DNA of 35,030 bases from positions 1-35,030 of the forward strand of contig PKTZ01000147.1 in NCBI GenBank assembly GCA_002868925.1, read 5' to 3'. Shown piece after piece: positions 1-9,232 of the stretch. Both the position numbers and the translations under genes were made by a program. The stretch comes from Desulfuromonas sp. GTDB taxonomy: Bacteria > Desulfobacterota > Desulfuromonadia > Desulfuromonadales > UBA2294. Positions within the stretch are counted from its first letter, which is position 1. The number at the start of each line of letters is the position of its first letter. Under the pieces are notes generated by a model. The model saw nothing but the letters and a program-made list of their open reading frames with translations. It did not search any database and was not told where the DNA came from.

Positions 1-3000
1 ATCGTCATGAACGGCACCATCCATATATTGGGCAAAAACACTATTTTCCCCCTCAGTTGTCGTTATCGACCAACTGCCAACTGAGTTGTATGTCTCCCAA
101 GCACTCCAAGGCCCGGAGGAGCTATCATTGGAGAACCGCATGAAAGCGCAGCCGGAGTCAGAAGTAGACGGAGCACCATATTTAACGGAACCATCATCCG
201 AGCAATAATTATTTAGACTTACTGATATTGTATTGGTCCACTCATCATCCGAATTGACCAGCAAAGGTGTGTTCGCAAATGGCGGATCATTTTCAACTAC
301 AGGATTCGTCTTCGGATCATTGTTGTATTCATCAAGGTTTACAAATCGGTCGAGGTCGATGTTCGCGTCCGGATCATAAACAATTGGCTCAACCCCTGAG
401 AACGGAGCTGTCGAATATTGGGCCTCCCAAGCATCGTCCATCCCATCATCGTCAGTATCAGGATCGTACGGATCGGTTTCATTGTCATGCTCGCCAAGAT
501 TGTTCAATCCATCAGGATTTGGAATGTCAAGGTCCCCTAATGCATCAGCAGGGTTATCGACAGGATTGAAATGAGCACTATTAAAATAAACAGTGTAATA
601 ATTCCACTCCCAGCCATCACTCATTAAATCATTGTCAGTATCCCAATTAAGTGGACTGGTTGAGAGACCTTCAACAAAGATATCGATCGTGCTGTATTCT
701 TCGTAGTTACTTAAACCATCAGAATCAAAATCATAATCACGGTCGGTTTGATCATTAGGATTCATACCGACAGAGCTGTTGTAAACAACAGGGCACTCCT
801 GATCTTCCGCATACAACACTTCCCATCCATTCGGGATATCGTCAAGATCCTGATCGATATCGGCATCAGGCGTTCTAATCAACAAGGAAAAACGCTCTTC
901 ATCCGAGTCCGACATTCCATCGCCGTCGCTATCATCAACCGTCGGGTTGGTCGCCTGGGTTAACCAGAGTTCCCTGTTATCCAACACCGGATCAACCGGA
1001 GCAGGCCAGTAGCGGCCATCGCGCGAGAGCTCAAATTCTTCGAGGTTTGTTAAACAATCGGTGTCGTTGTTATCGGTCGCGTCGGTATTGTCACGCAGGT
1101 TCAGTCCATAATAATCCTCAAACCCGTCCCACATTCCGTCGCCATCGGAATCTGGATTGTTCGGTATACCGGCATTGTCTATCTGGTCTTCTTTAGAATC
1201 TTTAATGACATCAAAATAGGAGAATTCGGCATAGTTGGATAAACCATCGCGATCCGGATCCTCATATTTGTCAGCCGCGCTCAACGGATTCAGAATGGAA
1301 TAACCATTGGTAGGGTGCTTGTGGAAATAGAAATACTCGAAATAATCCCACATGCCATCACCATCGGTGTCCTTGGTGTCTGGCTTTGTTTTTATATTCC
1401 ACTCACCAATATTTGTAAGATTGTCACCATCGAGATCGTCATCTGCGTCATCTACGGTCGGGTCCAGTCCGTAATATTCTTCCCACGGGTCCGGCATGCC
1501 ATCGCCATCTTCATCCGGCATATAGAGCGGGAATTCATTAAAAACGGTGATCGCGGCCTGCTCGGTGCCGGTCAGATCGGCATAAACCGGTTCTTCGGTG
1601 ATAGCATCATAGATCGGATCACCATAGGTACCGATCTGCTGCAACCTAATCTGGTTATAAGCAGCGCCATTCCAATCAGAACCACTCTGCGCATCAGCAA
1701 CGAAGTAGTAATACCCGCCCAGGTAAACATATTCACCACCGAACAGTGCCGGATGGTATGCAGTCCCAGGCCAATCGACATACGAAGGATCGGATGGATT
1801 AACACTATAGACCCGCAAAATACTGCTCGGAACTAAAATCTCGCCAGGAAAGGCAATATCATCAAGGAATGCCTGGTCGGGATATTTGGTGATATCGGAG
1901 TCCTTTTCATAGGTCCAGCGGAATGAATGCGGACCAACGCCAACAGAATACGACACCTGAACCCAGCCGGACGAACCGGTATTACGATTATAGGAGTCTG
2001 TCAATTCGCCATCGATATAGAAGTGAAGTTTGTCATTCGCATCGGCACCGATCTGATACCAGAATGAAATATCACTCCCGTTACATTCAACCAGCATCTC
2101 AACTGAAGATTTTTTTGAATCAGGAAGCAGGTATGGCCCATCAACATCCGATGGGCCGGGAGTCCCGGCAGCAAAATCTTCTATCGGGGCATCGAGAGAT
2201 GTTGAGCTATCTACTGCCCATAGGTAATCACGCAGAATCCAGTTTTCATTGAAACCACCTTCGTGAATACCGTTAAATTCATTGATCTTTTCAAAACCTT
2301 CGACAATCGTCTTCTGGAACGGGTTATCGACGATGATCCGGATATCATCCAGCCATGAGGAATCGTCATACTCTGAAAAAAGTTCATCTTTGCAAAAACG
2401 CCATTTTAAAGTGTGCTGTCCAGCCTCCAGTGGAAGCTCATACTTATCCCAACCGTTGAACGGGCTTGTTGCCCACATGTCTGAGATAAATTCGACCTCT
2501 TCATACTGAGTACCGTTCCATACAGAGTAGACACTGCCGTCCAGCAAAAACTTGAGATCGTCAAAATAAAACTCTGAAGAGTTGAGCCACCAGAAACTGA
2601 GGGTTGCATCCGTCTCAAGCGTGACATCTCTTTTGATGCTTGAGCAGTACTCTTCTCCTTCAGGAGCATCCGGCAACGCGTCTGCCACTCTGATTGAATA
2701 AGTCCCACCATGTACCGGGTTCAAGATGTCATAAGTGCCGGGCCGGTAATTTCCATCAAAATCGACAAGCGGGGGAGAAGTTTGTAGCGAATCAGTATCA
2801 CTGGCAACATGCCAGTAATAACTCGGATCTGGTGCCGACAGAGTCCAAAAACTCGTATCGATTCCAGACTCGAACCCTTCTTCAAAAATGCGTGCCATAC
2901 GGAGACCGGTTTCTGCATCGAGCAGACTTTCGCTCGGATCTCCATCCAGAAGGCCATCAGAATCGGAATCGGGGTTTGTAGGTGCGGTGCCATAACGGTA

Positions 3001-5223
3001 TTCGTCCGCATTGCTCAGGCCGTCATTGTCACAGTCATCACCACCGTCATCTGTTCCAACAATCAGAGTGCAGGTTGCGCCACCACCCCCAACAATAGGC
3101 TTCCCATTATAAAAAATTTCAAAGTCGTCATGCATGCCATCAAAATCATTATCCCCCGGCACACCTATTACTGAAAAGTAACTGATCGTCCCCTGAACAA
3201 CTTTGGTATTGCGATATTCATCCCAGGCGTAGGCCTGAATAACATTGTCCCCGTCCTGAAGGTTATTAACAGTAACTTCCCAGCGATCGAGCCATCCTGA
3301 CGGAGTGGGGTTCGGTACAGCGTACGGCCCCGATTCACCACCAACCCCATCGTTGTAGTAGTAGGATACGGCTCCGAATGTCGTTTCCGGGTCGGTGCTG
3401 ACCGAAACTGACTGAATTTCAATTCCGGAAGTTATATCCCCAGAAACGGTTTGATTTATATTTTCAACGCCGACGGCCGGACTCTTGACGTTGATAGTGA
3501 GAATTGGCGGGCTTTTATCAAGGCGGATATTGTCATAGAGAGTCCCGGAAACATCATCCTGAGAATCTCTGCAGACAACGAAGAAATCGACATCCTGTTC
3601 AATGTTGCCAGGATAGTCATCTTCGCTGATCGAATAGTATATGGCGGAATTATACGTATAAGAGTTCCAGTTGCTCTCCTGGAAATTAACCTCGTCATCA
3701 GGATGGGCACAAGCATTACTGGAATCATCATGAGTCACGCAGTAGTGGGTCACTTCCCGTCCGAGGCTCTCCCGGCAATCGATAGTGAGTTCAACATCTC
3801 GTGAACCTGTAATCGCCGCGCCATCATTGATCAAAACGGAACCGTAGATTCCACCTGAAACCCTTGCAACGGCAAAGTCTACAGTCCCGCTCGACGAAGT
3901 TTGATAGCCGGACAAAAGAAATCGCCCTGCATTGTCACGGGCAAGCCCGAATCCAAGATCTTCCCCTGAATCAAAATCTATTTTTGTGATGGCATCATTA
4001 TAATAACCAGGGTCGGGTGTATACGTTCCATCAATATCAAGCGTGCCATCATCGAGATAACGAGCGAATACGAAATCTTTAGTTGCTTGATTTGTAAAAC
4101 CTACCGCAACGTATTTATTATCCTCGGGCTGGAAATCGACTGCGTAAAAGGCATCGTTATTCTTCTTTGATTGATAATCAGTATTGACGACGCCGGGTAT
4201 ATCCCCTGAAGTGAATGTGGAATTTATCGTTCCATCTGCATACAACCTCAACAATGCAAGATCATTACTGCCACTTGGAGAAGCAGAAAAATTATCATAA
4301 AGATACCCGGCAACAATGATTTCATCTTCATCATTAACAACGAGATCGTTAGCCTCCCCCTGCTTCATAAGAACGTAGATTCCATCCACAGATGCAGAAA
4401 ACCCTGAATCAAGTGAGCCAGAAGAATCCAACCCAACAACAACAATTCTATTTTTACTTTTATTCGAATCAAATGAGTAACCAGCAACAACAATCCTGTT
4501 AGAATTCGCCGCGGAAAGAACGCCTATTGCATTTGCATAATCATCACTGCCGGATGTAATTGAAGATGATGTTGTCCCAATATCGATTATCGAAATGCCA
4601 GTTGAGTTGAAAGAGGGATCAAGCCCCCCGACTGAAGTCAACTTGGCTGCAAAAAAATCGTACGCGCTACCTCCCCCTTTAGTAGCCCCGGCAACAAAAA
4701 TCGAACCCGTTGAATCAACGATTACACTATTGATTTGGTCGTGAGCAAGCGAACCGGAAAAATCAGAAATCAAATAACCCGTAGCGTTGAAAGTAGTGTC
4801 GAGAGAACCATCACTATTAAATCGAGCAATAAGAGAATCATCTTTTGACCCACCATTTGAATATCCAACAACGAGGATTTTATCGCCATCAAGCAGCATA
4901 TCCGTCGCGTACTCATCACCGGCAAGGACAAGTGTTGCTACGCCGGCAGTACCAAAACCGGGGTCAAGGATGCCACTCTCGTCATAACGCTTTACGACTA
5001 TATCCGAGTCACTACTTGCCGAGGAATGACCGGCGACAAGGATCATCCCATCATCCTGAATGACCAAAGCATTGCCATACTCGTCATAGGAACCGGATGC
5101 GGCGTCAAGTTTCCCATCAAAACTGAAGCTCGAATCCAATTCACCAACCCAGGCTTGCGCAGGAACAGTTGTAATCAGAACAAGGCATATTCCAATAAAG
5201 AAACGATACCAGCGATTACTCAT
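1..5223 (-). CDS. Giant secreted surface protein with delta-60, MAM-like and TSP3-like repeats (C-terminus outside window)
   Basis: Reading the minus strand from the ATG at 5223 gives 1741 codons without a stop down to base 1, so the 3' end is missing. A signal peptide is clear (residues 1-24, ending AQA before W25). Residues about 29-457 hold seven delta-60-type repeats of the form LDPxF...DDYAxA...I.VAGY (family TIGR02608). Residues about 470-680 look Ig-like. Residues about 772-970 and 975-1140 are two related modules with FWW/FWY and WLDDI/FLDDI strands, like MAM or jelly-roll folds. From about 688, and densely from 1236 to 1600, come Asp-rich calcium-type repeats (DTDGDGMWD, DSDGDGMSD, DTDDDGMDD), thrombospondin-3-like. 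A new Ig-like part starts near 1650. GGAGAG lies 6 bases before this ATG. An in-frame ATG at 5268 is possible but has a poorer ribosome site and would bury the signal peptide. Likely an exported adhesin or matrix protein; the exact role is unknown. Composition is visibly more AT-rich than its neighbours. Confidence 0.85.
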   Translation of the reverse strand, partial: MSNRWYRFFIGICLVLITTVPAQAWVGELDSSFSFDGKLDAASGSYDEYGNALVIQDDGMILVAGHSSASSDSDIVVKRYDESGILDPGFGTAGVATLVLAGDEYATDMLLDGDKILVVGYSNGGSKDDSLIARFNSDGSLDTTFNATGYLISDFSGSLAHDQINSVIVDSTGSIFVAGATKGGGSAYDFFAAKLTSVGGLDPSFNSTGISIIDIGTTSSSITSGSDDYANAIGVLSAANSNRIVVAGYSFDSNKSKNRIVVVGLDSSGSLDSGFSASVDGIYVLMKQGEANDLVVNDEDEIIVAGYLYDNFSASPSGSNDLALLRLYADGTINSTFTSGDIPGVVNTDYQSKKNNDAFYAVDFQPEDNKYVAVGFTNQATKDFVFARYLDDGTLDIDGTYTPDPGYYNDAITKIDFDSGEDLGFGLARDNAGRFLLSGYQTSSSGTVDFAVARVSGGIYGSVLINDGAAITGSRDVELTIDCRESLGREVTHYCVTHDDSSNACAHPDDEVNFQESNWNSYTYNSAIYYSISEDDYPGNIEQDVDFFVVCRDSQDDVSGTLYDNIRLDKSPPILTINVKSPAVGVENINQTVSGDITSGIEIQSVSVSTDPETTFGAVSYYYNDGVGGESGPYAVPNPTPSGWLDRWEVTVNNLQDGDNVIQAYAWDEYRNTKVVQGTISYFSVIGVPGDNDFDGMHDDFEIFYNGKPIVGGGGATCTLIVGTDDGGDDCDNDGLSNADEYRYGTAPTNPDSDSDGLLDGDPSESLLDAETGLRMARIFEEGFESGIDTSFWTLSAPDPSYYWHVASDTDSLQTSPPLVDFDGNYRPGTYDILNPVHGGTYSIRVADALPDAPEGEEYCSSIKRDVTLETDATLSFWWLNSSEFYFDDLKFLLDGSVYSVWNGTQYEEVEFISDMWATSPFNGWDKYELPLEAGQHTLKWRFCKDELFSEYDDSSWLDDIRIIVDNPFQKTIVEGFEKINEFNGIHEGGFNENWILRDYLWAVDSSTSLDAPIEDFAAGTPGPSDVDGPYLLPDSKKSSVEMLVECNGSDISFWYQIGADANDKLHFYIDGELTDSYNRNTGSSGWVQVSYSVGVGPHSFRWTYEKDSDITKYPDQAFLDDIAFPGEILVPSSILRVYSVNPSDPSYVDWPGTAYHPALFGGEYVYLGGYYYFVADAQSGSDWNGAAYNQIRLQQIGTYGDPIYDAITEEPVYADLTGTEQAAITVFNEFPLYMPDEDGDGMPDPWEEYYGLDPTVDDADDDLDGDNLTNIGEWNIKTKPDTKDTDGDGMWDYFEYFYFHKHPTNGYSILNPLSAADKYEDPDRDGLSNYAEFSYFDVIKDSKEDQIDNAGIPNNPDSDGDGMWDGFEDYYGLNLRDNTDATDNNDTDCLTNLEEFELSRDGRYWPAPVDPVLDNRELWLTQATNPTVDDSDGDGMSDSDEERFSLLIRTPDADIDQDLDDIPNGWEVLYAEDQECPVVYNSSVGMNPNDQTDRDYDFDSDGLSNYEEYSTIDIFVEGLSTSPLNWDTDNDLMSDGWEWNYYTVYFNSAHFNPVDNPADALGDLDIPNPDGLNNLGEHDNETDPYDPDTDDDGMDDAWEAQYSTAPFSGVEPIVYDPDANIDLDRFVNLDEYNNDPKTNPVVENDPPFANTPLLVNSDDEWTNTISVSLNNYCSDDGSVKYGAPSTSDSGCAFMRFSNDSSSGPWSAWETYNSVGSWSITTTEGENSVFAQYMDGAVHDD

Positions 5224-5521
5224 TTGACTCTCCGTGTGCTTGTATGAAGAACTCTTATCTGCAGTCATAAATATCTCTTGAATAGGCTTTAAAAACGACA
5301 ACATTTGCATTATCACGCAAAAAATGCGTCACGTTCACTTACAGACCAAAACCGTGCAATAATGCACTTCCCATATAACCTGCTGAATTAGCGACATAAA
5401 ACCAACAAAACCGCTTAATTTTAGCTCTTTTATCGTTTTGTTCGTGAATAAAATTTGCAATTATCAGGCCACATACCACCTGAATACACAATCACGCATA
5501 ATCAATAAGTTAGCCTGCATA

Positions 5522-5549
5522 ATTATACTTAATTTAATACAACATTAAA
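5522..5549 (-). promoter_or_regulatory. Candidate promoter for the giant surface-protein gene
   Basis: On the minus strand a perfect -10 hexamer TATAAT (5522-5527) follows, after 16 bases, a weak -35 TTTAAT (5544-5549). Transcription would start near 5515 and leave a leader of roughly 290 bases. The weak -35 suggests that an activator is needed. The location is inferred; only the hexamers are seen. Confidence 0.4.
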
Positions 5550-5563
5550 TTTTGACCCGATCA

Positions 5564-5582
5564 TGTGTCACACTTTGGCACA
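5564..5582. promoter_or_regulatory. Imperfect dyad, possible activator site
   Basis: TGTGTCA and TGGCACA form an inverted repeat (6 of 7 positions complementary) around a 5-base centre. The centre lies about 58 bases upstream of the predicted start of the giant-gene promoter, a usual position for an activator. It is CRP/FNR-like in its TGTG half-sites, but the spacing differs from the standard sites, so no regulator is named. Confidence 0.35.
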
Positions 5583-5603
5583 ATAGGGGGATATCATGAA
5601 TTC

Positions 5604-5640
5604 AAAAAGCAATCGGGCGGCTCATTTGAGCCGCCCGATT
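5604..5640 (-). terminator. Rho-independent terminator after the Wzc-like gene
   Basis: A perfect 14-bp GC-rich inverted repeat (AATCGGGCGGCTCA and its complement, 5611-5640, very short loop) is followed on the minus strand by GC and five Ts (5604-5608). It lies about 30 bases beyond the stop of the tyrosine autokinase gene. It should insulate the giant surface-protein gene from the export operon. Confidence 0.9.
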
Positions 5641-5669
5641 GAATCCTATCGATATTTGTTAAACAGAGG

Positions 5670-8054
5670 TCAGTCCCGTTTTTTTCCGAATGGTAGCCTG
5701 TCGATAAATCCACGCGACTTCTTCTCCTCACTACCGTACCCACTACTGTAGTAACCATATTGACCGTAACCGTATTTGCCATAACGGTCGCGATAGTAAC
5801 TATAGTATTCCATCCCCTTGCCGGTCTTGTCATTCAGTACCAGTCCGGCAACTTTAATCTGCAATGAATCGAGCAACTCCTTCATTCTTTGTGCAGCTTT
5901 AACCTGGACCCGGCCAGCTTCAAGGACCAGTAATGCCATATCAGCATATATTGAAAGCAGGGAAGCATCAGTAACAGCTAACAAAGGTGGCGCGTCGAGA
6001 ATTACCGAATCATATTCATTTGTTAGATCATCTAGAATATCACCCATCCGAGATGATCCGATCAGTTCCGAAGGGTTCGGTGGAGTCATACCGGCACTGA
6101 TAAAGTCGAGTTGATTGATCCCTGTACGGTGGATGGTTTTTTCTATCTCAACATCTCCGATTAACACTTCAGTCAGACCTGGAGAACGAGGTTGGGTGAA
6201 AATCTCATGCAGGGAGGGCCGCCGCAAATCACATCCAAGGAGCAGCACACGCGAGCCGGTTTTGGCCATTGTCTCGGCTAAGTTGGCTGAAACCGTCGTC
6301 TTCCCTTCTCCCGGAAAAGCACTGGTCACGAGCAGAACCTTCTTTTCGGTGTTGACTGAAGAAAAATGGAGTGCGGTACGCAGGGATCGAAACGCTTCTG
6401 CCGCAGGAGACCGCGGCTCAAGATGGGTAATCAAGGTCCTCTTTACTTTTTCTTCAGTCCCTTCCCCGTTCGCACTCGGCAGACTTATGTAAGGAATCAC
6501 CGACAAAACAGGAACACCGAGTATTGCACGTGCTGACTCGGCATCCTTGACCGTATCATCCAGATATTCAAGAAAAAAGGCGACACCAATGCCGGCCATA
6601 CAACCGACGATCAAAGCGAGCAACAAATTCTTCTTTTTATTCGGTTTAACGGGTTCATCCGGCACAATCGCAGGGTCTATGATGTTTATGCTACTGATCG
6701 TGGCAGCACGGGCAATACGTGCTTCTTCGTGTTTTTGCAACAGGAAGGTATAGATGTCGGCATTAACGGTGGCGAGACGGGTCAGGCGCGCTAACTGCTG
6801 CTCGGCTTCGGGCAGCTTTTTAAGTTCGACCTCCAACCCGGCAATATCATCATCGAGATCATCTATTCTCTTCAGAAAACCGTACTGCAGAGACTGGAAG
6901 GTGTCGAGCATCCGCTTTTGGGCCGCGACAATCTGGCTGGATAACAACTGCACCGAGGGATGCGCTTCAGTGAAGTCGGCCATCAACCCTCTCCGTTCGA
7001 CCTCCAGCTTCGCCAATTCCTTGGCCAGTTCAGCCAGAACCGGATCATCGAGCAGCGACGACGGGGCATAAGCCTTGCCATCCCGGATCGCTTCCTGCAG
7101 AGCCTTGATCGCGAACTCCGCCTGCCGCGAATGGAGACGGATTGCCGTCTTCTCCTTGTCGGCGAGGGTCAATCGCTCGATCAACGCCTCCGCTTCACTG
7201 TCGAGGCGGACGATACCCGACTCCCGCTTGTAATCCTGCAGCGATTGTTCGGCATCGTCGAGCAACTTGCGGACATCATCGAGCTGCTGCTTGATAAATT
7301 CGACAGATTTACGCGCCTCTTCCGTTTTGAGCACGACATTCCGATCAAGGTAGACCGTGGCCAGGTTGTTGACGATTTCGCTGGCAAGAACCGGATCGGT
7401 ATTCTGGTAGGTCAATCGGATGATATTGGTCCCTTTGCCGACCTCACTCGCCTGTACCGCTGCACGCAGGCTTCTTACAACACTGTTAAAAGATTGCAGG
7501 GTCAGAGTAAAACCGTCGCCCGGGTCTCCTTCAAGGGTCTCGATCAGCAATGACAGCGATTCTGTCTTCAAAAGCTTGCCGACCTGCCCTTCAACTCCGG
7601 ATTCCCAATCCTCCCCCTTAACGGAATAAAACCCGGGCTGGGTTAAGGTAATCCGGTACTCGGGATCCTCGTCCTGACTGGAGAATTCAAGCAGGTTGAA
7701 ATGCACCGAGTCATCAATATCGTCGACCGCCCAGTTGAGCCGTAAACGTCGGACAACTTCTTCGACGTTGGTCCTCGACTTGAGAATCTCAACCTCGGTC
7801 TCGATCGGATTGTCACGCGACAAGCCTAAATCACCGAGCAGATCCCCCCCCTTGACCTTCTCGTCCTGAACATGCAGGGTAGCGCTCGCCTCAAAAACCG
7901 GGCGGGAGATCAATGTATAGAGAACGACCAGAACGACGATTGTAAAAAATGTCGCCAGAGCATATTTTCGACGACGGAATAATACATTCAGGTAGTCCTG
8001 AAGGTGCACCTCTTCGGTGTGCGGCGGCCCCGGTTGTCTGTTTTGTTGATTCAT
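5670..8054 (-). CDS. Wzc/ExoP-type polysaccharide co-polymerase and tyrosine autokinase
   Basis: The 794-residue inner-membrane protein is a fused chain-length regulator and bacterial tyrosine kinase. Residues 15-110 match the Wzz domain with a first membrane helix at about 31-50. A long coiled-coil region spans about 245-425, then a GNVR-like segment (residues 425-475, ending DEPVKPNKK) and a second helix at about 477-497. The cytoplasmic kinase has Walker A (PGEGKTT, 581-587), Walker A' (CDLRRP, 608-613) and Walker B (ILDAPP, 685-690). The tail (750-773) carries eleven tyrosines interleaved with glycines, the expected autophosphorylation cluster. It lies 48 bases after the Wza-like gene and probably shares its transcript, with the terminator at 5604-5640 closing the unit. 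The PHP phosphatase gene upstream is the natural antagonist. No glycosyltransferase genes are visible nearby, so the polymer is unknown. Confidence 0.93.
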   Translation of the reverse strand: MNQQNRQPGPPHTEEVHLQDYLNVLFRRRKYALATFFTIVVLVVLYTLISRPVFEASATLHVQDEKVKGGDLLGDLGLSRDNPIETEVEILKSRTNVEEVVRRLRLNWAVDDIDDSVHFNLLEFSSQDEDPEYRITLTQPGFYSVKGEDWESGVEGQVGKLLKTESLSLLIETLEGDPGDGFTLTLQSFNSVVRSLRAAVQASEVGKGTNIIRLTYQNTDPVLASEIVNNLATVYLDRNVVLKTEEARKSVEFIKQQLDDVRKLLDDAEQSLQDYKRESGIVRLDSEAEALIERLTLADKEKTAIRLHSRQAEFAIKALQEAIRDGKAYAPSSLLDDPVLAELAKELAKLEVERRGLMADFTEAHPSVQLLSSQIVAAQKRMLDTFQSLQYGFLKRIDDLDDDIAGLEVELKKLPEAEQQLARLTRLATVNADIYTFLLQKHEEARIARAATISSINIIDPAIVPDEPVKPNKKKNLLLALIVGCMAGIGVAFFLEYLDDTVKDAESARAILGVPVLSVIPYISLPSANGEGTEEKVKRTLITHLEPRSPAAEAFRSLRTALHFSSVNTEKKVLLVTSAFPGEGKTTVSANLAETMAKTGSRVLLLGCDLRRPSLHEIFTQPRSPGLTEVLIGDVEIEKTIHRTGINQLDFISAGMTPPNPSELIGSSRMGDILDDLTNEYDSVILDAPPLLAVTDASLLSIYADMALLVLEAGRVQVKAAQRMKELLDSLQIKVAGLVLNDKTGKGMEYYSYYRDRYGKYGYGQYGYYSSGYGSEEKKSRGFIDRLPFGKKRD

Positions 8055-8102
8055 TTCAATCTCATGTCCTGCATGGCAAAAGGCCTACCGTCCGGCGACC
8101 GG

Positions 8103-9155
8103 TTAATTGTTATCACTGAGGTATTCAATCTGAACAAAGGGGGCCAGCATGGCACTAACCAGCTGCAACGACGGCAGGATCTCCTCGATCGCCTCGTTCC
8201 AGTTTCCAACCTTGCTGCGTGGAACGTAAACGATATCCCCCTCTTTCAATACAAACGGCAATGCCCTGCCGCGTAAGGTCGCATCAAGATCGACGACCAG
8301 CAGTTCTCCCCGGACCGGGCTATGCGAACGGATGATGCGGATATAGCGACCATGACCGCGGATGTCGTCGATTTCGGCCGAAGCGAGCGCCTGTGGCAGG
8401 GTCAATTGGCCGTTCGGCATCGATACCGGGCCGGGCCGATCGACTGCACCGAAAACGAACACGTTAAGATTCTTGTCGTCCGGCACGTAGATGGTGTCAC
8501 CCGATTGCAACCAGACATTCTGTGACGAACTGCCACCATTGAGCAGGGCGTAGAGGTCGACCGGCATCGTCTTGTCGCCCCGGACCAGACGGGCACTGCT
8601 CAGATTCGCCGTATCGAGCAGTCCACCTCCTTCGGAAATCCCCTGCAACAAAGTCAGCGGCCGCTCCATGTATACGGTTCCGCTGTTGCGGAACTGGCCG
8701 ATCAGGTAGATCGGCTGGCTGTGGTATTCGGCGACCTCGACCACGACCCACGGCTCGTTGAGATAGAGCGAAAAGACGGTCCGCAGAGTCGCCTCAACTT
8801 CGGAGACGGTCTGGCCGGCGATATGGACACTGCCGACCAGCGGCAGGTGAATATTCCCTTCGCCGTCGATCCGGTTCCCCTGAATCTTCGACGAGGAGTT
8901 CATAACTGGGCTGCCCATCTCCGGTACGCCCTGAACATTGACGTACAAGACATCGCCGGACCCAACACGGTAATCATGCGCCGGCTTCTCATCCGCCACG
9001 ATCGGTTCAACATTTATAACTTCGCTCGATATGACCGGAGTATCTTCGACCGAGAGCACGGTCCCGGCCGGAAGGTCGGTATATGAAGAGCAACCAACTA
9101 GATGAGATAAAAAAACAATGGCCGACAGCGCCATTTTAAGATCAAGTTTGATCAT
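8103..9155 (-). CDS. Wza-like polysaccharide export lipoprotein (SLBB family)
   Basis: This protein of about 350 residues should form the outer-membrane export channel for a polysaccharide. The start at 9155 is preferred over an upstream TTG because GGGGGA lies 7 bases before it and it places the lipobox LVGC correctly (Cys22). The Poly_export domain (YRVGSGDVLYVNVQG...) begins about 50 residues after the Cys, with the typical DGEGNIHLPLVGSV segment. Repeated SLBB-type stretches follow (PIYLIGQFRNSGTVYMERPLTLLQGI; NVFVFGAVDRPGPVSMPNGQLTLPQAL), each ending in a GDIVYVP-like motif. It is followed directly by its Wzc-like partner, and a good promoter lies just upstream. The C-terminal amphipathic helix of Wza is not obvious, as in many homologues outside enterobacteria. 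Confidence 0.92.
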   Translation of the reverse strand: MIKLDLKMALSAIVFLSHLVGCSSYTDLPAGTVLSVEDTPVISSEVINVEPIVADEKPAHDYRVGSGDVLYVNVQGVPEMGSPVMNSSSKIQGNRIDGEGNIHLPLVGSVHIAGQTVSEVEATLRTVFSLYLNEPWVVVEVAEYHSQPIYLIGQFRNSGTVYMERPLTLLQGISEGGGLLDTANLSSARLVRGDKTMPVDLYALLNGGSSSQNVWLQSGDTIYVPDDKNLNVFVFGAVDRPGPVSMPNGQLTLPQALASAEIDDIRGHGRYIRIIRSHSPVRGELLVVDLDATLRGRALPFVLKEGDIVYVPRSKVGNWNEAIEEILPSLQLVSAMLAPFVQIEYLSDNN

Positions 9156-9189
9156 ATAATGATCCCCCAAAGATGTCTAAAACCTTTAA

Positions 9190-9218
9190 AATATAACAGA
9201 AATCGACAAAATGCGCAA
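9190..9218 (-). promoter_or_regulatory. Promoter for the wza-wzc-like pair
   Basis: On the minus strand TTGCGC (213-218 of the 9000s) and TATATT (9190-9195) are separated by 17 bases, with 4 of 6 and 5 of 6 consensus matches. Transcription would start near 9183, about 28 bases before the ATG. The promoter sits between the phosphatase stop and the export gene, so the two export genes can be transcribed without the phosphatase. Confidence 0.6.
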
Positions 9219-9232
9219 TCAGTCAATATCGA

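Larger units (their letters stand above)
5224..5610. other. AT-rich intergenic control region upstream of the giant surface-protein gene
   Basis: This stretch of about 390 bases has no credible gene. It is much richer in A and T than the surrounding coding DNA. It holds a perfect TATAAT on the minus strand (5522-5527), a 19-bp dyad (5564-5582), a small hairpin GTGCA-ATAA-TGCAC near 5355-5370 and an imperfect repeat CACGCA/TGCGTC near 5313-5331. I compared it by eye with the c-di-GMP riboswitch pattern expected in this bacterial group and did not find one. Confidence 0.5.

Noticed and set aside
267-3804. Many plus-strand open frames of 70-170 codons across 267-3804
   Set aside because: They lie opposite the single long minus-strand frame, are low in complexity (Ile/Arg/His-rich mirrors of Asp-rich repeats), and have no ribosome sites.
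5224-5610. A c-di-GMP (GEMM) riboswitch upstream of the giant gene
   Set aside because: Such switches are frequent in this bacterial group before surface genes, but the conserved core and tetraloop-receptor pattern are not present on either strand.
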